From Sphingobium sp. (GTDB taxonomy: Bacteria; Pseudomonadota; Alphaproteobacteria; Sphingomonadales; Sphingomonadaceae), in assembly GCA_003248935.1 (NCBI GenBank), contig QFQF01000018.1:1-61472 (forward strand): a stretch of 61,472 nt of DNA, in the 5' to 3' direction. The notes below the pieces were generated by a model. It did not search any database, was not told where the DNA came from, and saw nothing but the letters and a program-made list of their open reading frames with translations. Of the stretch, positions 1 to 8,761 are shown piece by piece; the first letter of the stretch is position 1, and each line of letters opens with the position of its first letter. Made by a program: the position numbers and the translations under genes.

Positions 1-1
1 T

Positions 2-1579
2 CGCCTTCCCACAGACCCGGTTCTCCTGCAGAAAATGCTGCTGGAGATGGCCGATGTCATGGAGCAGGAACGGGCCGAACTGACGGCGGCGCAAGCCACC
101 GTCAAAGCCCAGACCTTGCGGATCGAAAAGCTCGAGCATCGTGTCGCGCGGCTGCTGCGCATCCAGTTCGGCCGCAGCTCCGAGAAAATGGATATCGCTC
201 AGCTGCGGCTGATGTTCGAGGAGGTCGAGGCGCCGGAACCCGCCAACGATGAGGTGCCGGCGGCGCCGGTAGCAAAATCGGCCCGCAAACCTGGCAGCCG
301 CGCTCCGCTTCCGGCGCACTTCCCGCGTCAGACCGTCGATCATCAGCCCAGCCCATGCAGTGGCGGTTGTAACGGATCGTCAGTCCAGATCGACGAGGCC
401 GTCACTGAGGTTCTCGATTATGTCCCGGCGCGCTTCCGCGTCATCCGCCATGTCCGGCCCAGGCTGGTGTGCCGATCCTGCGAGCAGATCCGCCAGGCGC
501 CCGCGGTCGATCTGCCGCTGCCCAAGGTGATGGCGAGCAGCGCCCTGCTGGCCCACATCGTCGTCAATCGCTTTGTCGATCACCAGCCCTGGCACCGGCA
601 GTCGGTAATCTTCCGCCGCGTTGGGCTTCACATTGATCGGGATGTGATGAGCCGCTGGGCGCGAAAACTGGCATGGCTGCTGGCGCCGCTGGGCGAGCGG
701 TTGTTCGCCTATATCCGGGAAGCCGCCAAAATCCATGGGGACGACACGCCGGTCACGTTTTTGGGCAATGGTGACGGCAGCCGGACCGGGCACTTCTGGG
801 TGTATCTGCGCGATGATCGTTCAAGCGGTGACATGAGCCCGCCTGCCGTAGCCTTCCGCTTCAGCGCAGATCGCGGCGGAGCGCATCCGGCAGAACATCT
901 CGCCGGCTATCAAGGGTATCTCCAGGCGGACGGTTTTGCGGGCTATAACGCGCTTTACCGCGACCCCAAAACCAAGGCGCCCAGGGACATCGTCGAAGTA
1001 GGATGCTGGAGCCACGCGCGCAGGAAATTTACCGACATACTGGAAAAGAGCCCGTCACCGATCGCGGCGGAGGCGGTCGTGCGGATCGCCGAACTCTTCG
1101 CCATCGAGCGCGATATCAAGGGTGCGCCACCCGGTGAGCGAAGACGTATCCGCCAGATCAAGGCGGTGCCGAAGCTGGAGGCTTTGCGCGTCTGGCTCGA
1201 AACCCAGAACCGAGGTCTGTCTTCCGACAGCAATCTGGCGCGTGCGTGTCGCTATCCGCTCAACCGCTGGCATGCCATGATCCGTTACTGCGATGACGGT
1301 CGGCTCGAGATCAGCAACAATCTGGTGGAAAACGCCCTGCGCGGTGTCGCGCTCGGGCGCCGGAACTGGATGTTCGTCGGCTCCATGAAAGGGGGAGAAG
1401 CGGCCGCGCTCTTTTACTCCCTGGCCGGCACATGCCGGCTCAACGGCGTCGAGCCTGAGGCGTGGTTCACCGACGTCATCGAGCGCATCGGTAACTACCC
1501 GATCAATCGGATCGATGACTTTTTACCCTGGAGATGGCAGGCATCAAAGCTGAGCAACGATCTGGAGAAGGCTGCGTGA
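2..1579 (+). CDS. tnpC: IS66 family transposase TnpC (5' end probably outside window)
   Basis: This is the DDE transposase of an IS66 element. The N-terminal part has a coiled-coil helix (about residues 20-50) and the conserved block RIQFGRSSEKMD. A zinc-finger-like segment follows (CSGGCNGS, then CRSCEQI), and then the catalytic core with HGDDTPV (first Asp), QADGFAGYN (second Asp) and NNLVENALRGVALGRRNW (Glu). The frame is open to the window edge and the residues before Met at 35 (LPTDPVLLQK) look like normal TnpC sequence, so the true start is probably upstream of base 1. The gene is otherwise intact to a TGA that overlaps the next start. Confidence 0.92.
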   Translation, partial: RLPTDPVLLQKMLLEMADVMEQERAELTAAQATVKAQTLRIEKLEHRVARLLRIQFGRSSEKMDIAQLRLMFEEVEAPEPANDEVPAAPVAKSARKPGSRAPLPAHFPRQTVDHQPSPCSGGCNGSSVQIDEAVTEVLDYVPARFRVIRHVRPRLVCRSCEQIRQAPAVDLPLPKVMASSALLAHIVVNRFVDHQPWHRQSVIFRRVGLHIDRDVMSRWARKLAWLLAPLGERLFAYIREAAKIHGDDTPVTFLGNGDGSRTGHFWVYLRDDRSSGDMSPPAVAFRFSADRGGAHPAEHLAGYQGYLQADGFAGYNALYRDPKTKAPRDIVEVGCWSHARRKFTDILEKSPSPIAAEAVVRIAELFAIERDIKGAPPGERRRIRQIKAVPKLEALRVWLETQNRGLSSDSNLARACRYPLNRWHAMIRYCDDGRLEISNNLVENALRGVALGRRNWMFVGSMKGGEAAALFYSLAGTCRLNGVEPEAWFTDVIERIGNYPINRIDDFLPWRWQASKLSNDLEKAA

Positions 1580-2169
1580 GCAACGGCACTGTGGTGCGGA
1601 TGAAGATTACGCTGGACGATGTCACACCGGCCGTGAGCAGAACGCTGGAGGTGCCGCTCAATATCCGACTCGACCGTCTGCACACCGTCATCCAGACCGC
1701 CTTCTCATGGACGGACTCTCACCTATGGGAAATGAGCTTCGGGCAGACCGGCTTCGGCATCCCTGATCCTGAATATGGCTTCGACGGGCCGCTCGACGCC
1801 CGTAAGGCCACTCTCGCCCAGGTCCTGGCGGATACGAGGCGCAAGACCTTCCGATATCTCTACGACTTTGGCGACGCCTGGGAGCATAGCGTCAAGATCG
1901 AGCGCGTCAGCGCGGCCAGCCCGCACCTGACATATCCGCTCATCCTCGATGCAGTAGGCATGCGGCCGCCGGAGGACAGTGGCGGGCCATGGGGCTACGC
2001 CGAAAAGCTCGAAGCGCTCGGCGATCCCCAGCATGAATATCATGAAGAGGCGCTGGAGACCCTCGGCGACGACCATGATCCCAACGCCAAGCCCGATATC
2101 CCCCTGATCGAGGCAAGGCTGGAAACGCTCGCGAAAAAATGGGCGCCACGGACACGCCGGAAAGCCTGA
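1576..2169 (+). CDS. pRiA4b ORF-3-like passenger protein of the IS66 element
   Basis: This 197-aa protein belongs to the plasmid pRiA4b ORF-3 family, whose function is unknown. The hallmarks are the opening strand MKITLDDVTPAVSRTLEV, the segment LHTVIQTAFSWTDSHLWEM, the block FRYLYDFGDAWEHSVKIE and the acidic Pro-rich PPEDSGGPWGY. The chosen GTG at 1576 overlaps the transposase stop (GTGA), implying translational coupling; an in-frame ATG at 1534 would overlap by 46 bases and is less likely. It lies inside the right IR, so it moves with the element. Proteins of this family are often carried near transposases. Confidence 0.82.
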   Translation: MSNGTVVRMKITLDDVTPAVSRTLEVPLNIRLDRLHTVIQTAFSWTDSHLWEMSFGQTGFGIPDPEYGFDGPLDARKATLAQVLADTRRKTFRYLYDFGDAWEHSVKIERVSAASPHLTYPLILDAVGMRPPEDSGGPWGYAEKLEALGDPQHEYHEEALETLGDDHDPNAKPDIPLIEARLETLAKKWAPRTRRKA

Positions 2170-2186
2170 CGGGCCGCGTCAACGCC

Positions 2187-2205
2187 ACCTTCCGTCGGCG
2201 CTTAC
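2187..2205. repeat. IS66 right terminal inverted repeat
   Basis: The sequence ends in GTCGGCGCTTAC at 2205. Its reverse complement, GTAAGCGCCGAC, is the usual form of an IS66 tip. It lies 18 bases after the passenger stop codon. Confidence 0.7.
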
Positions 2206-2450
2206 CCATCGACCGCCGTTTCCGGCTGATCCGACGCTGGGGCCGAAGGCAACGCCCGAAGGGCGGTAACGCAACCGATGCCAGCGCCCATGACGGTGCC
2301 CGGCCAACGCTCAGTGTGCCGCTCCGCGCGCCGATAACGGGTTCTTCGATCCGTCCAGGTTCCGGTCGACACAAAGAAATTCTTGGATAGTGGGAACCAA
2401 GCGCCTTTAGTGACCAACCGGCGTGAATTTAATGGAAGCGGCGAACTCTA
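2206..2450. other. Intergenic segment, no gene recognised
   Basis: This 245-base gap lies between the IS66 tip and the stop codon of the reductase gene. Short frames exist on both strands but none resembles a protein family I know, and no clear hairpin terminator was found. Confidence 0.5.
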
Positions 2451-3347
2451 TTAACCGCTTAGCATCCATTCCAGCGTATCATGCAAGGTGTAAACCGGTC
2501 GCTGTCTAGTCATGCGCTCGATCTTGCTCCGATCGCCCCACAGCATCTTGACTTCATTTTGGCGAACAAAAGCAGGATTGACCGTAACTTCGAAATCAAG
2601 ACCTGAGATATTTTTTATCATTGAGATCACATCCATCAGGGAGTGAGGTTCCCCCGAGCAGATGTTGATAATATGACCAATCGCTTCGGGTTCAGCCAGC
2701 AAGGCTGAATAGGCCAACACGACATCACGTACGTCTGAAAAGTCACGCGCCACGTCCAGATTACCCAGTTCGATCGTCGCAACCTTGCGGCGGACATGAT
2801 CGACGATCTTGGGGATCACAAAATTGGTCGCCTGCCCGACCCCGGTATAGTTGAAGGGCCGTGCGATGATGATTGGTAACCGATCTTGGTAAAGGCGGGC
2901 CACAAACTCCATCGCCAGCTTGCTGACTGCATAATCGTTGATGGGATCAGGAACTACTGCCTCATCTATCGCGCCGCTAACGCGATTACCGTAGATGTTG
3001 GCGCTGCTGGCGAGAAGCACTGCTTCAACGCCGCCGGCTGCGCCGATGGCTTCCAGCAGATTGCGTGTACCCACAATGTTGATGCGGTATATGTCCTCGA
3101 CAATGCCATGGGATACGAACGCGATGGCAGCAAGATGCACCACCTTGTCGGGCCGCACCGTGGCGAAAATGTCCTTTAGAGCCTGAGCATCCATCAGATC
3201 GCATGTGTGAGATGCTGTCAGCCCCCCTATCGGAACCGTGATGACACTGCGCGAGATACCGACGACTTCATGCCCCTGCTCCGCCAGTAATGCCGTCAGA
3301 TGGCGACCTGTAAAACCGTCTACCCCGGTAACCAATATTCTGCTCAT
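2451..3347 (-). CDS. rmd: GDP-6-deoxy-D-mannose (4-keto) reductase, SDR family
   Basis: This 298-aa extended short-chain dehydrogenase reduces GDP-4-keto-6-deoxymannose, the product of the neighbouring Gmd, giving GDP-D-rhamnose if it is a true Rmd. It has the Rossmann motif VTGVDGFTGRHL (GxxGxxG) near the N-terminus, the catalytic Ser/Tyr-Lys set (SSANIYG, then YAVSK) and RPFNYTGVGQ typical of sugar-nucleotide reductases. The start at 3347 is preferred because GGTGA lies about 7 bases upstream and the Rossmann strand follows at once; the longer frame to 3392 adds an unrelated leader. It is the second gene of a gmd-rmd pair on the minus strand, 96 bases after gmd. Confidence 0.85.
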   Translation of the reverse strand: MSRILVTGVDGFTGRHLTALLAEQGHEVVGISRSVITVPIGGLTASHTCDLMDAQALKDIFATVRPDKVVHLAAIAFVSHGIVEDIYRINIVGTRNLLEAIGAAGGVEAVLLASSANIYGNRVSGAIDEAVVPDPINDYAVSKLAMEFVARLYQDRLPIIIARPFNYTGVGQATNFVIPKIVDHVRRKVATIELGNLDVARDFSDVRDVVLAYSALLAEPEAIGHIINICSGEPHSLMDVISMIKNISGLDFEVTVNPAFVRQNEVKMLWGDRSKIERMTRQRPVYTLHDTLEWMLSG

Positions 3348-3443
3348 AGCCATTTCACCATAGCTGATGATGCAACATTCTGGCGGCGGCACACACCGTC
3401 GGATGGCACGTTCCCTGTCATTATCTTATCTTCCCTCGGGAGA

Positions 3444-4478
3444 TCAGAAAGATGCGTTTACACTGTTTCGCACCATGTCGGCATCGACCATCATCTTGCA
3501 AAGTTGCTCCGGCGTGGTTTCGGACTTCCAGCCCAGCTTCTTGTTCGCCTTTTCGGGATTGCCGATAAGAAGATCGACCTCAGCCGGACGATAAAAGCGC
3601 GGATTGACCCGCATCACCGTTTTGCCGGTGGCGGTATCGATCGCGACTTCACTATCCTCCTTGCCGGAGAACTCGACGTCGATGTCAGCCGCCTTGAAAG
3701 CCATCTTCACAAAATCGCGAACGGTTTCGGTGCGGTTGGTCGCCAAAACATAGGTGTCGGGTTCATCCGCCTGGAGCATCCGCCACATGCCTTCGACATA
3801 CTCTTTCGCAAAGCCCCAGTCGCGCTTGGGATCGAGATTGCCCAGTTCAAGGCAGTCAAGCTTGCCCAGCTTCACCTTGGCAACGCTGTCAGTGATCTTG
3901 CGGGTCACGAACTCGCGGCCGCGCAGTGGGCTTTCGTGGTTGAACAAAATGCCGCTGCAACCGAAAATATCGTAGCTTTCACGGTAATTGACCGTGATCC
4001 AGTGGGCATAAAGCTTGGCAACGCCATAGGGGCTGCGCGGATAAAAAGGCGTGTCCTCGACCTGAGGGACCGCCTGAACCTTGCCGAACATTTCCGAGGT
4101 GCTGGCCTGATAAAAGCGGATCTTGGGATCGACGATCCTGATCGCCTCGAGCAGGTTGAGCGGCCCGATACCCGTGATCTCGGCCGTCGTGACGGGCTGG
4201 TCGAACGACACACCGACAAAGCTCTGCGCAGCAAGATTGTAGACTTCGGTGGCGCCGGTGGTCTGCAGAAGCCGAATGCTGGACGACAGATCGGTCAGAT
4301 CATATTCGACTAGCGTCAGATTAGGGTGATTGACAATGCCAACCTCCTCGATCCGCCAGAAGTTCACCGAACTCGTCCTGCGATATGTCCCGTAAACCTT
4401 GTATCCCTTGCCAAGAAGCAGTTCTGCCAGATACGCCCCGTCCTGCCCGGAAATTCCAGTTACTATCGCAGTCTTCAT
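3444..4478 (-). CDS. gmd: GDP-mannose 4,6-dehydratase
   Basis: This 344-aa NADP-dependent dehydratase converts GDP-D-mannose to GDP-4-keto-6-deoxy-D-mannose, the precursor of GDP-rhamnose or GDP-fucose. The family signature is complete: VTGISGQDGAYLAELLL at the N-terminus, AAQSFVGVSF, ASTSEMFGKVQ (catalytic Thr/Ser-Glu), YPRSPYGVAKLYAHW (Tyr-Lys) and NHESPLRGREFVTRKI. The length is normal. A GAGGGTAAG ribosome site precedes the ATG. It pairs with rmd and sits beside a sulfotransferase and a methyltransferase, so the deoxysugar probably goes into a modified surface polysaccharide. Confidence 0.93.
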   Translation of the reverse strand: MKTAIVTGISGQDGAYLAELLLGKGYKVYGTYRRTSSVNFWRIEEVGIVNHPNLTLVEYDLTDLSSSIRLLQTTGATEVYNLAAQSFVGVSFDQPVTTAEITGIGPLNLLEAIRIVDPKIRFYQASTSEMFGKVQAVPQVEDTPFYPRSPYGVAKLYAHWITVNYRESYDIFGCSGILFNHESPLRGREFVTRKITDSVAKVKLGKLDCLELGNLDPKRDWGFAKEYVEGMWRMLQADEPDTYVLATNRTETVRDFVKMAFKAADIDVEFSGKEDSEVAIDTATGKTVMRVNPRFYRPAEVDLLIGNPEKANKKLGWKSETTPEQLCKMMVDADMVRNSVNASF

Positions 4479-4550
4479 ACTTACCCTCGTGTGGTATAAA
4501 TAAAGTCGGCATCAGACCAAACAACGCGATCCGTGCGGCTGTGTCGCGAT

Positions 4551-4586
4551 CTACCCGCCAGATGCAACCTACCCGTCAGATGCAAC
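4551..4586. repeat. 18-bp tandem duplication
   Basis: CTACCCGCCAGATGCAAC (4551-4568) is followed directly by CTACCCGTCAGATGCAAC (4569-4586), with one mismatch. A third partial copy (CTA) is the stop codon of the sulfotransferase gene on the minus strand. It looks like a slippage product. Confidence 0.8.
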
Positions 4587-5324
4587 CTAAACACAAAGCC
4601 GGGCCCAATTGCCTCGCGCTGAGGCGACGTCCAAATCTGTCTCGGGCACGCCATAACCAAGCGTATCAAAAAGTATCTTGTGACGCTCGTAGATGCACTG
4701 CGCATGGCGAGAGGGCACAATATCACGCCACAAACCAGGCCTTCCCTGCCAGCCATGCTTATTGGGCAGCGCCTGAAACGCACCCAGATCATGCGTGACA
4801 AGCGCACGTTCTATCGTGCCAGGTGCCAGACCCAGGCACTGAAAACTGTCATAGAATGCTTCTGCCCCTCGGGCGACGCCCTCCTCATAACGGAACAGGA
4901 TCGATGCCGGGTCATGAAACCATTGATAGGACGGTGACAACAAGGTTTCGGCACCAAATCCAGTAGCATAGCGCAGGAATGCATCGGATGCAGGATCCTG
5001 CCCGACAAGATCGGACGGAATATCGGCATTGCCTTCTAACCAGCGCGATGTCGCAGGCTCATGCCGGATGAAGTGCATGACCGAGCACAAAATGTCGAGC
5101 GGATGACGCAGCATCACAACGGGACGAAACCCGTTGTCCTTCACGAACTTCTGAAAATTGGGCTCCCGGGGCCAATGGATTTGAATCCCGATCGCATCGG
5201 GCATGTCCCTAAAATCCGCATAATTATGCTGCGCGTCCTCCTCGATGCCCAACGCATCACACAGCACCCGGCGAGCCCAGCTATTGCCACTCCTGGGCGC
5301 GGAAACGATGGCAAAGCGGGTCAT
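4587..5324 (-). CDS. Sulfotransferase family protein
   Basis: This 245-aa protein resembles PAPS-dependent carbohydrate sulfotransferases. The 5'-phosphosulfate loop is visible at residues 8-18 (SAPRSGNSWAR), and the 3'-phosphate-binding region is RPVVMLRHPLDILCSVMHF (about 70-88). AAAGGGCAG lies upstream of the ATG. The gene is transcribed toward gmd/rmd, 108 bases away, so it may share their transcript and act on the same glycan. The acceptor cannot be told from sequence. Its upstream side is bounded by an IS3 relic. Confidence 0.75.
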   Translation of the reverse strand: MTRFAIVSAPRSGNSWARRVLCDALGIEEDAQHNYADFRDMPDAIGIQIHWPREPNFQKFVKDNGFRPVVMLRHPLDILCSVMHFIRHEPATSRWLEGNADIPSDLVGQDPASDAFLRYATGFGAETLLSPSYQWFHDPASILFRYEEGVARGAEAFYDSFQCLGLAPGTIERALVTHDLGAFQALPNKHGWQGRPGLWRDIVPSRHAQCIYERHKILFDTLGYGVPETDLDVASARGNWARLCV

Positions 5325-5399
5325 GGCTGCCCTTTACAGCGCAAACATTGCTTACACCAGTCCCTTGCACATTCCGTCGTTAGTGAAGACGTTCGAACT

Positions 5400-5870
5400 G
5401 TTGTGCAGACGCTTGCCGCGTACGTTCGGCGCATCGCAAGTTCAGAATGCTGGCGATCAACAATTATCGCTGCCGGGAGAACCTGTGCCTGGCCGCGGAC
5501 ACCAGCATCTCGGGGTCTCGGGTAGCGCGAACTGGATGCACTGGTTCGCCTGCGTGGGAAAGCTGCATGTATTGTCAGTGATAATGGCACTGTATTTACA
5601 AGCCGGGAAATCCTGCAATGGGCGAGCAACAGTAAGGTCGATTAGCATTACATCGACCCCGGAAAGCCCCTGCAGAACAGCCTCATCGAGAGCTTCAATG
5701 GCCCCCTCTACGCGATGAACTGCCCAACGAGGACCTTCGACAGCTCGACCGATGCCCGCCGGAAGTTGGCCATCTGGCGCTACGACTATAACTATGTTCG
5801 GGTCCCACCCATCATTGGGAAACCGAACGCCTGCGAAAGCGCGCCGGAATACTCAACCACAAGACTCTCG
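5400..5870 (+). pseudogene. IS3-family transposase (OrfB) 3' fragment, broken
   Basis: Translation recovers the integrase core in pieces. Bases 5435-5528 give RKFRMLA and then ENLCLAADTSISGSRVAR. After a one-base loss near 5527 the frame continues as RELDALVRLRGKAACIVSDN, TVFTSREILQW, and the Glu block SLIESFNG, down to YDYNYVR. The first catalytic region is missing. A TAG at 5643 replaces the Trp of a KVDWHY motif, consistent with TGG to TAG. At least one frameshift and one nonsense change make this a dead copy. Confidence 0.85.
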
Positions 5871-5930
5871 TTACGATCGAGGGACGCAGGGGGGACAGGT
5901 CAGTTCCATCGGGCGGAGAAATTAAACCGC

Positions 5931-7169
5931 CTATGGGACTTTAGCAATGATGCCGAAGCAAGTGCTGGCATAACCCGCCACGGCCGACTTGATGTGTGCT
6001 GTGACAATTGATTGCCCCGCGCTGTCTCCCTCCGGCCAGTGAGAACCATAGGGGGGGACGTCGATGAAGCTATCCAAAGGCTTGTTTCCAACAAAAAAGT
6101 CAAGAGGAAACACCTCATATCCTTTATTTGTTAATTCCTCTGCCAATTGAGCAAAATGCTTCTTTTGAAAGAGAACGCAATGAGGATTGTTATCCAGCGT
6201 CTGCTCATCATTATTGAAATTAAATTCCGTCGTGTGTACCGATATGCCTCCGGACCGCAATGTCTTCATCGTATTGATAACAAAATCGATCCCGTGACGA
6301 GTTGACCCAAGATGCTCCATCGAGCATATGGACCAGCAAAAATCATATCCAACAAGATCTGATGGTATTGAATTCATATCAACGAAGCGATGTTTGACAA
6401 GTTTATCAAAAACGGGGCGATCAACCAAATCTTTCTTAAATGAGGACTCAAGCGTAGAGCTGTGCTCGTTACTATCGAGCCATCCGGCAGATTTAGCGAT
6501 TTCTGTCTCGAGGTCAGTCACTAGGGTGTCGACGCCCTGCGAAGCGAGATAACTGGCTATGGGTTCTTCTCCGCAACCAAATCCGAGCGCCCTAGCCCCT
6601 GGCCGAAGTAGCCCGTGCTCATAAACCGCTTGTAGAACATAGGCATACTCCCACAGCTTCCTATGAAAGATAACTGGAAGCTTGAGTTCGCCCAGCCAAT
6701 ATGCCACCCAATCGCTTTCAAGATCCTCTTGGGTTGAAGGCTTCCAATTCAATCCAATGCGCGCGCGTTCGAGCCCATTCCTTATAGGCAGATCTGCAGC
6801 AAGCTGGATGGCCAATTGATATCCAAAATATTTCACAGTTTGCCGTAGTATGGCATAATCTTCAGGCTGACTCGCGACAAGACCTGATGAGACGTTGTCC
6901 GAGAGCGCTGTGTCCGTCCTCATCGGCGGCGTCTGCAACGGGCCGTAGAAAGCACGCTTAACCGATTCAATAACTGCTGGAAGGGCGTCTGCCGCTACTG
7001 TGTTGTTGGAGAGATACGACGAAAGAATTTGAGCAACCAAGGCATCGCAATCAGTCTCAGGCATTCTATTTTCCACTACCAACTTTGAGAGCCACTCAAT
7101 ATGGGTTCGAACCGTCTGACAATAAGAAGTCTCTCGTTTTCGCGCGCATTTGTGACGTTTCTTTACCAT
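5931..7169 (-). CDS. SAM-dependent methyltransferase with MucR/Ros-like N-terminal segment
   Basis: This protein is 412 aa. The C-terminal two thirds carry a class I methyltransferase core: motif I ALGFGCGEEP, an acidic strand VTDLETEIA, and the post-I region DFCWSICSMEHLG. The N-terminal part (about residues 40-75, LVAQILSSYLSNNTVAADAL and PAVIESVKRAFYG) resembles the start of MucR/Ros regulators, but the zinc finger of that family is absent. The start is uncertain: ATG at 7169, or ATG at 7064 preceded by GTGGA, which would begin directly at the MucR-like part. Base composition is visibly more AT-rich than the flanks, suggesting transfer. The substrate is unknown; the neighbours suggest a surface sugar. 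Confidence 0.72.
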   Translation of the reverse strand: MVKKRHKCARKRETSYCQTVRTHIEWLSKLVVENRMPETDCDALVAQILSSYLSNNTVAADALPAVIESVKRAFYGPLQTPPMRTDTALSDNVSSGLVASQPEDYAILRQTVKYFGYQLAIQLAADLPIRNGLERARIGLNWKPSTQEDLESDWVAYWLGELKLPVIFHRKLWEYAYVLQAVYEHGLLRPGARALGFGCGEEPIASYLASQGVDTLVTDLETEIAKSAGWLDSNEHSSTLESSFKKDLVDRPVFDKLVKHRFVDMNSIPSDLVGYDFCWSICSMEHLGSTRHGIDFVINTMKTLRSGGISVHTTEFNFNNDEQTLDNNPHCVLFQKKHFAQLAEELTNKGYEVFPLDFFVGNKPLDSFIDVPPYGSHWPEGDSAGQSIVTAHIKSAVAGYASTCFGIIAKVP

Positions 7170-7259
7170 TCACCCCAGGATGGGCAGCAAGTCAAGGTTG
7201 GAGAATTCCATCCCGGCTAGATTCTCATCGTGACCCGGCCCCAGGCCTGCCACCGGCCA

Positions 7260-7451
7260 GAATGAGAGATTCGGTGCTTCATCGGCCGGCGTCATGAACC
7301 CCAGGGATGTGTGAGGTCGGGTCTCGTTGAAGTCCAGCGCGACGCGGTTGATGTAAGCCCAGTGGTCGAGCGCCCGGGAGATAAATTCCAGGCCATCATC
7401 CACCCCGATCTTGGCGGGCGGGCCGCTGCGCTCGAATAGCAGGCGATCCAT
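7260..7451 (-). pseudogene. IS3-family transposase remnant with internal deletion
   Basis: The minus strand encodes DRLLFERSGPPAKIGVDDG and then FISRALDHWAYINRVALDF, which is the region around the second catalytic Asp of IS407-like transposases. It then jumps straight to NETRPHTSLGFMTPAD, the C-terminal tail. The block containing the catalytic Glu is missing between LDF and NETRPH. It is oriented opposite to the 5.4 kb fragment and belongs to a different IS3 subgroup, so the two are not halves of one element. Confidence 0.8.
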
Positions 7452-7581
7452 GACATGCCGACGGGGCCTTTTTCCCGTAAATCAAGACCTTCGAAACGAT
7501 AAACGGCTTGCGGAAAAAGGCTCTCTCCTTGAGCTGCTTGAGGTGATTCAGACGTCTTCAGCTGAGGTTGAAGGATTTGAG

Positions 7582-8619
7582 ATGCCGGGCGGCGATTACC
7601 GGAGCGAAGGGCTGTTTTCCTACGTGAGTTGCGAAGCCCGCGTTCCGGGGAACCATCCCCTTCGGGCGATCCGCGCGATCGTCGACGAAGCTCTCGAGGT
7701 GATGTCGGCGGATTTTGATGCGATGTATTCGCGCATTGGCCGGCCATCGATCCCGCCCGAGAAGCTGTTGCGCGCATTGCTCCTGCAGGCTTTCTATACG
7801 ATCCGCTCGGAGCGCCAGCTCATGGAGCAGATGGATTACAACCTGCTCTTCCGCTGGTTCGTTGGCCTGCGATGGATGCGCCGATCTGGGATGTCACGGT
7901 CTTCACCAAGAACCGTGAGAGACTGCTGTCCAGGGACGTTGCCGCCAGGTTTCTGTCCGCCATCATCAACCAGGCACGCGTGCAGGCTCTTCTTTCCGAC
8001 GATCATTTCTCGGTGGACGGCACGTTGATCGCAGCGTGGGCCAGCGTGAAAAGCTTCAGGCCCAAGGATGAAGGCGGCCTCGGGGATGACGATGACGGCG
8101 GTTCAGTTTCCAGCCATGGCGAGCAGAAAACAGCGCCGAGCAATGCCGAACGCGATGCTGCACTGACCATGCTGGGCCGGATGGAAGGGCGCCATCGGAT
8201 CACGCTGGGCGCGGACAAGAACTACGACATCGCCGCCTTCGTCGAGGCATTGCGCGAGATGGACGTCACCCCGCATGTGGCTCAGAACAACACTAGAGCG
8301 GTTCCCGATCTGATTGAATCAGATCGACCGCTCTATCTCATTGTTTGGTCGCATTTTCCGAGCCAGCAGGTGATTCCACCTGCTTGGAAAACGCTCTAAT
8401 CGCCGTTCTGCCATTGACGGGCGTACAACACGCCATCCCGGCTACGGCCTCTCCCAAAAAATCCGCAAGCGGATCGAGGAAGTGTTCGGATGGGCAAAAA
8501 CCTGCGGCACCATGTGAAAAAACCGACACCATGGGCAAGATCGCGTCGGATGGTCCTTCACGCTCACCGCTGCCGCCTACAAGCTCATCAGACTGCCAAA
8601 ACTGCTAGCAGCGGCCTAG
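7582..8619 (+). pseudogene. IS5-family transposase, multiply broken
   Basis: It starts at ATG 7582 after AAGGA and reads PGNHPLRAIRAIVDEALEVM, then PPEKLLRALLLQAFYTIRSE. A one-base deletion near 7870 shifts the frame, which continues as MDAPIWDVTVFTKNRERLL and SVDGTLIAAWASVKSFRPKD. The middle of the protein, including the central catalytic segment, is deleted after about 8160. A 103-bp MITE with a TA duplication then interrupts the gene at 8294-8398. The tail RRSAIDGRTTRHPGYGLSQ and AYKLIRLPKLLAA follows, with a TGA at about 8515. It is clearly inactive. Confidence 0.88.
8294..8398. repeat. MITE / RIME-like palindromic element in IS5 relic
   Basis: A 103-bp unit flanked by TA duplications, with ends TAGAGCG...CGCTCTA. 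It is made of two imperfect palindromes: one around GATCTGATTGAATCAGATC (8305-8323) extended by GAGCGGT/ACCGCTC, and one with arms CAGCAGGTG / CACCTGCTTGG inside TTTTCC...GGAAAA. Removing the unit with one TA restores the transposase reading frame (AQNNTNRRSAIDG), which fixes its borders. The two-palindrome design and size resemble rhizobial RIME elements; the TA target suggests mobilisation by an IS630/mariner-type transposase. Confidence 0.85.
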
Positions 8620-8761
8620 CCGTGCCGTTCACGTCACCAAGACCGCGCCAACGTGGCGGGCAACTTCGAATGTCACCATGAAATGAGCCACGTCCTCGCT
8701 CCACACCTTGGAAATCGGGGCGGTAGCGATCACTGCGGCGCGTTTTTCCGCGACCTGTTAG

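Larger units (their letters stand above)
1..2205 (+). mobile_element. IS66-family element, 3' part (left end outside window)
   Basis: The window opens inside an IS66-type element. What is visible is the large transposase gene tnpC, a passenger gene that overlaps it, and a right terminal inverted repeat ending in CTTAC at 2205; IS66 elements end in GTAA-type tips on the other strand. tnpA, tnpB and the left end would lie upstream of base 1. IS66 elements usually make 8-bp target duplications, so the duplication should begin at 2206, but it cannot be tested without the left end. Confidence 0.85.
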
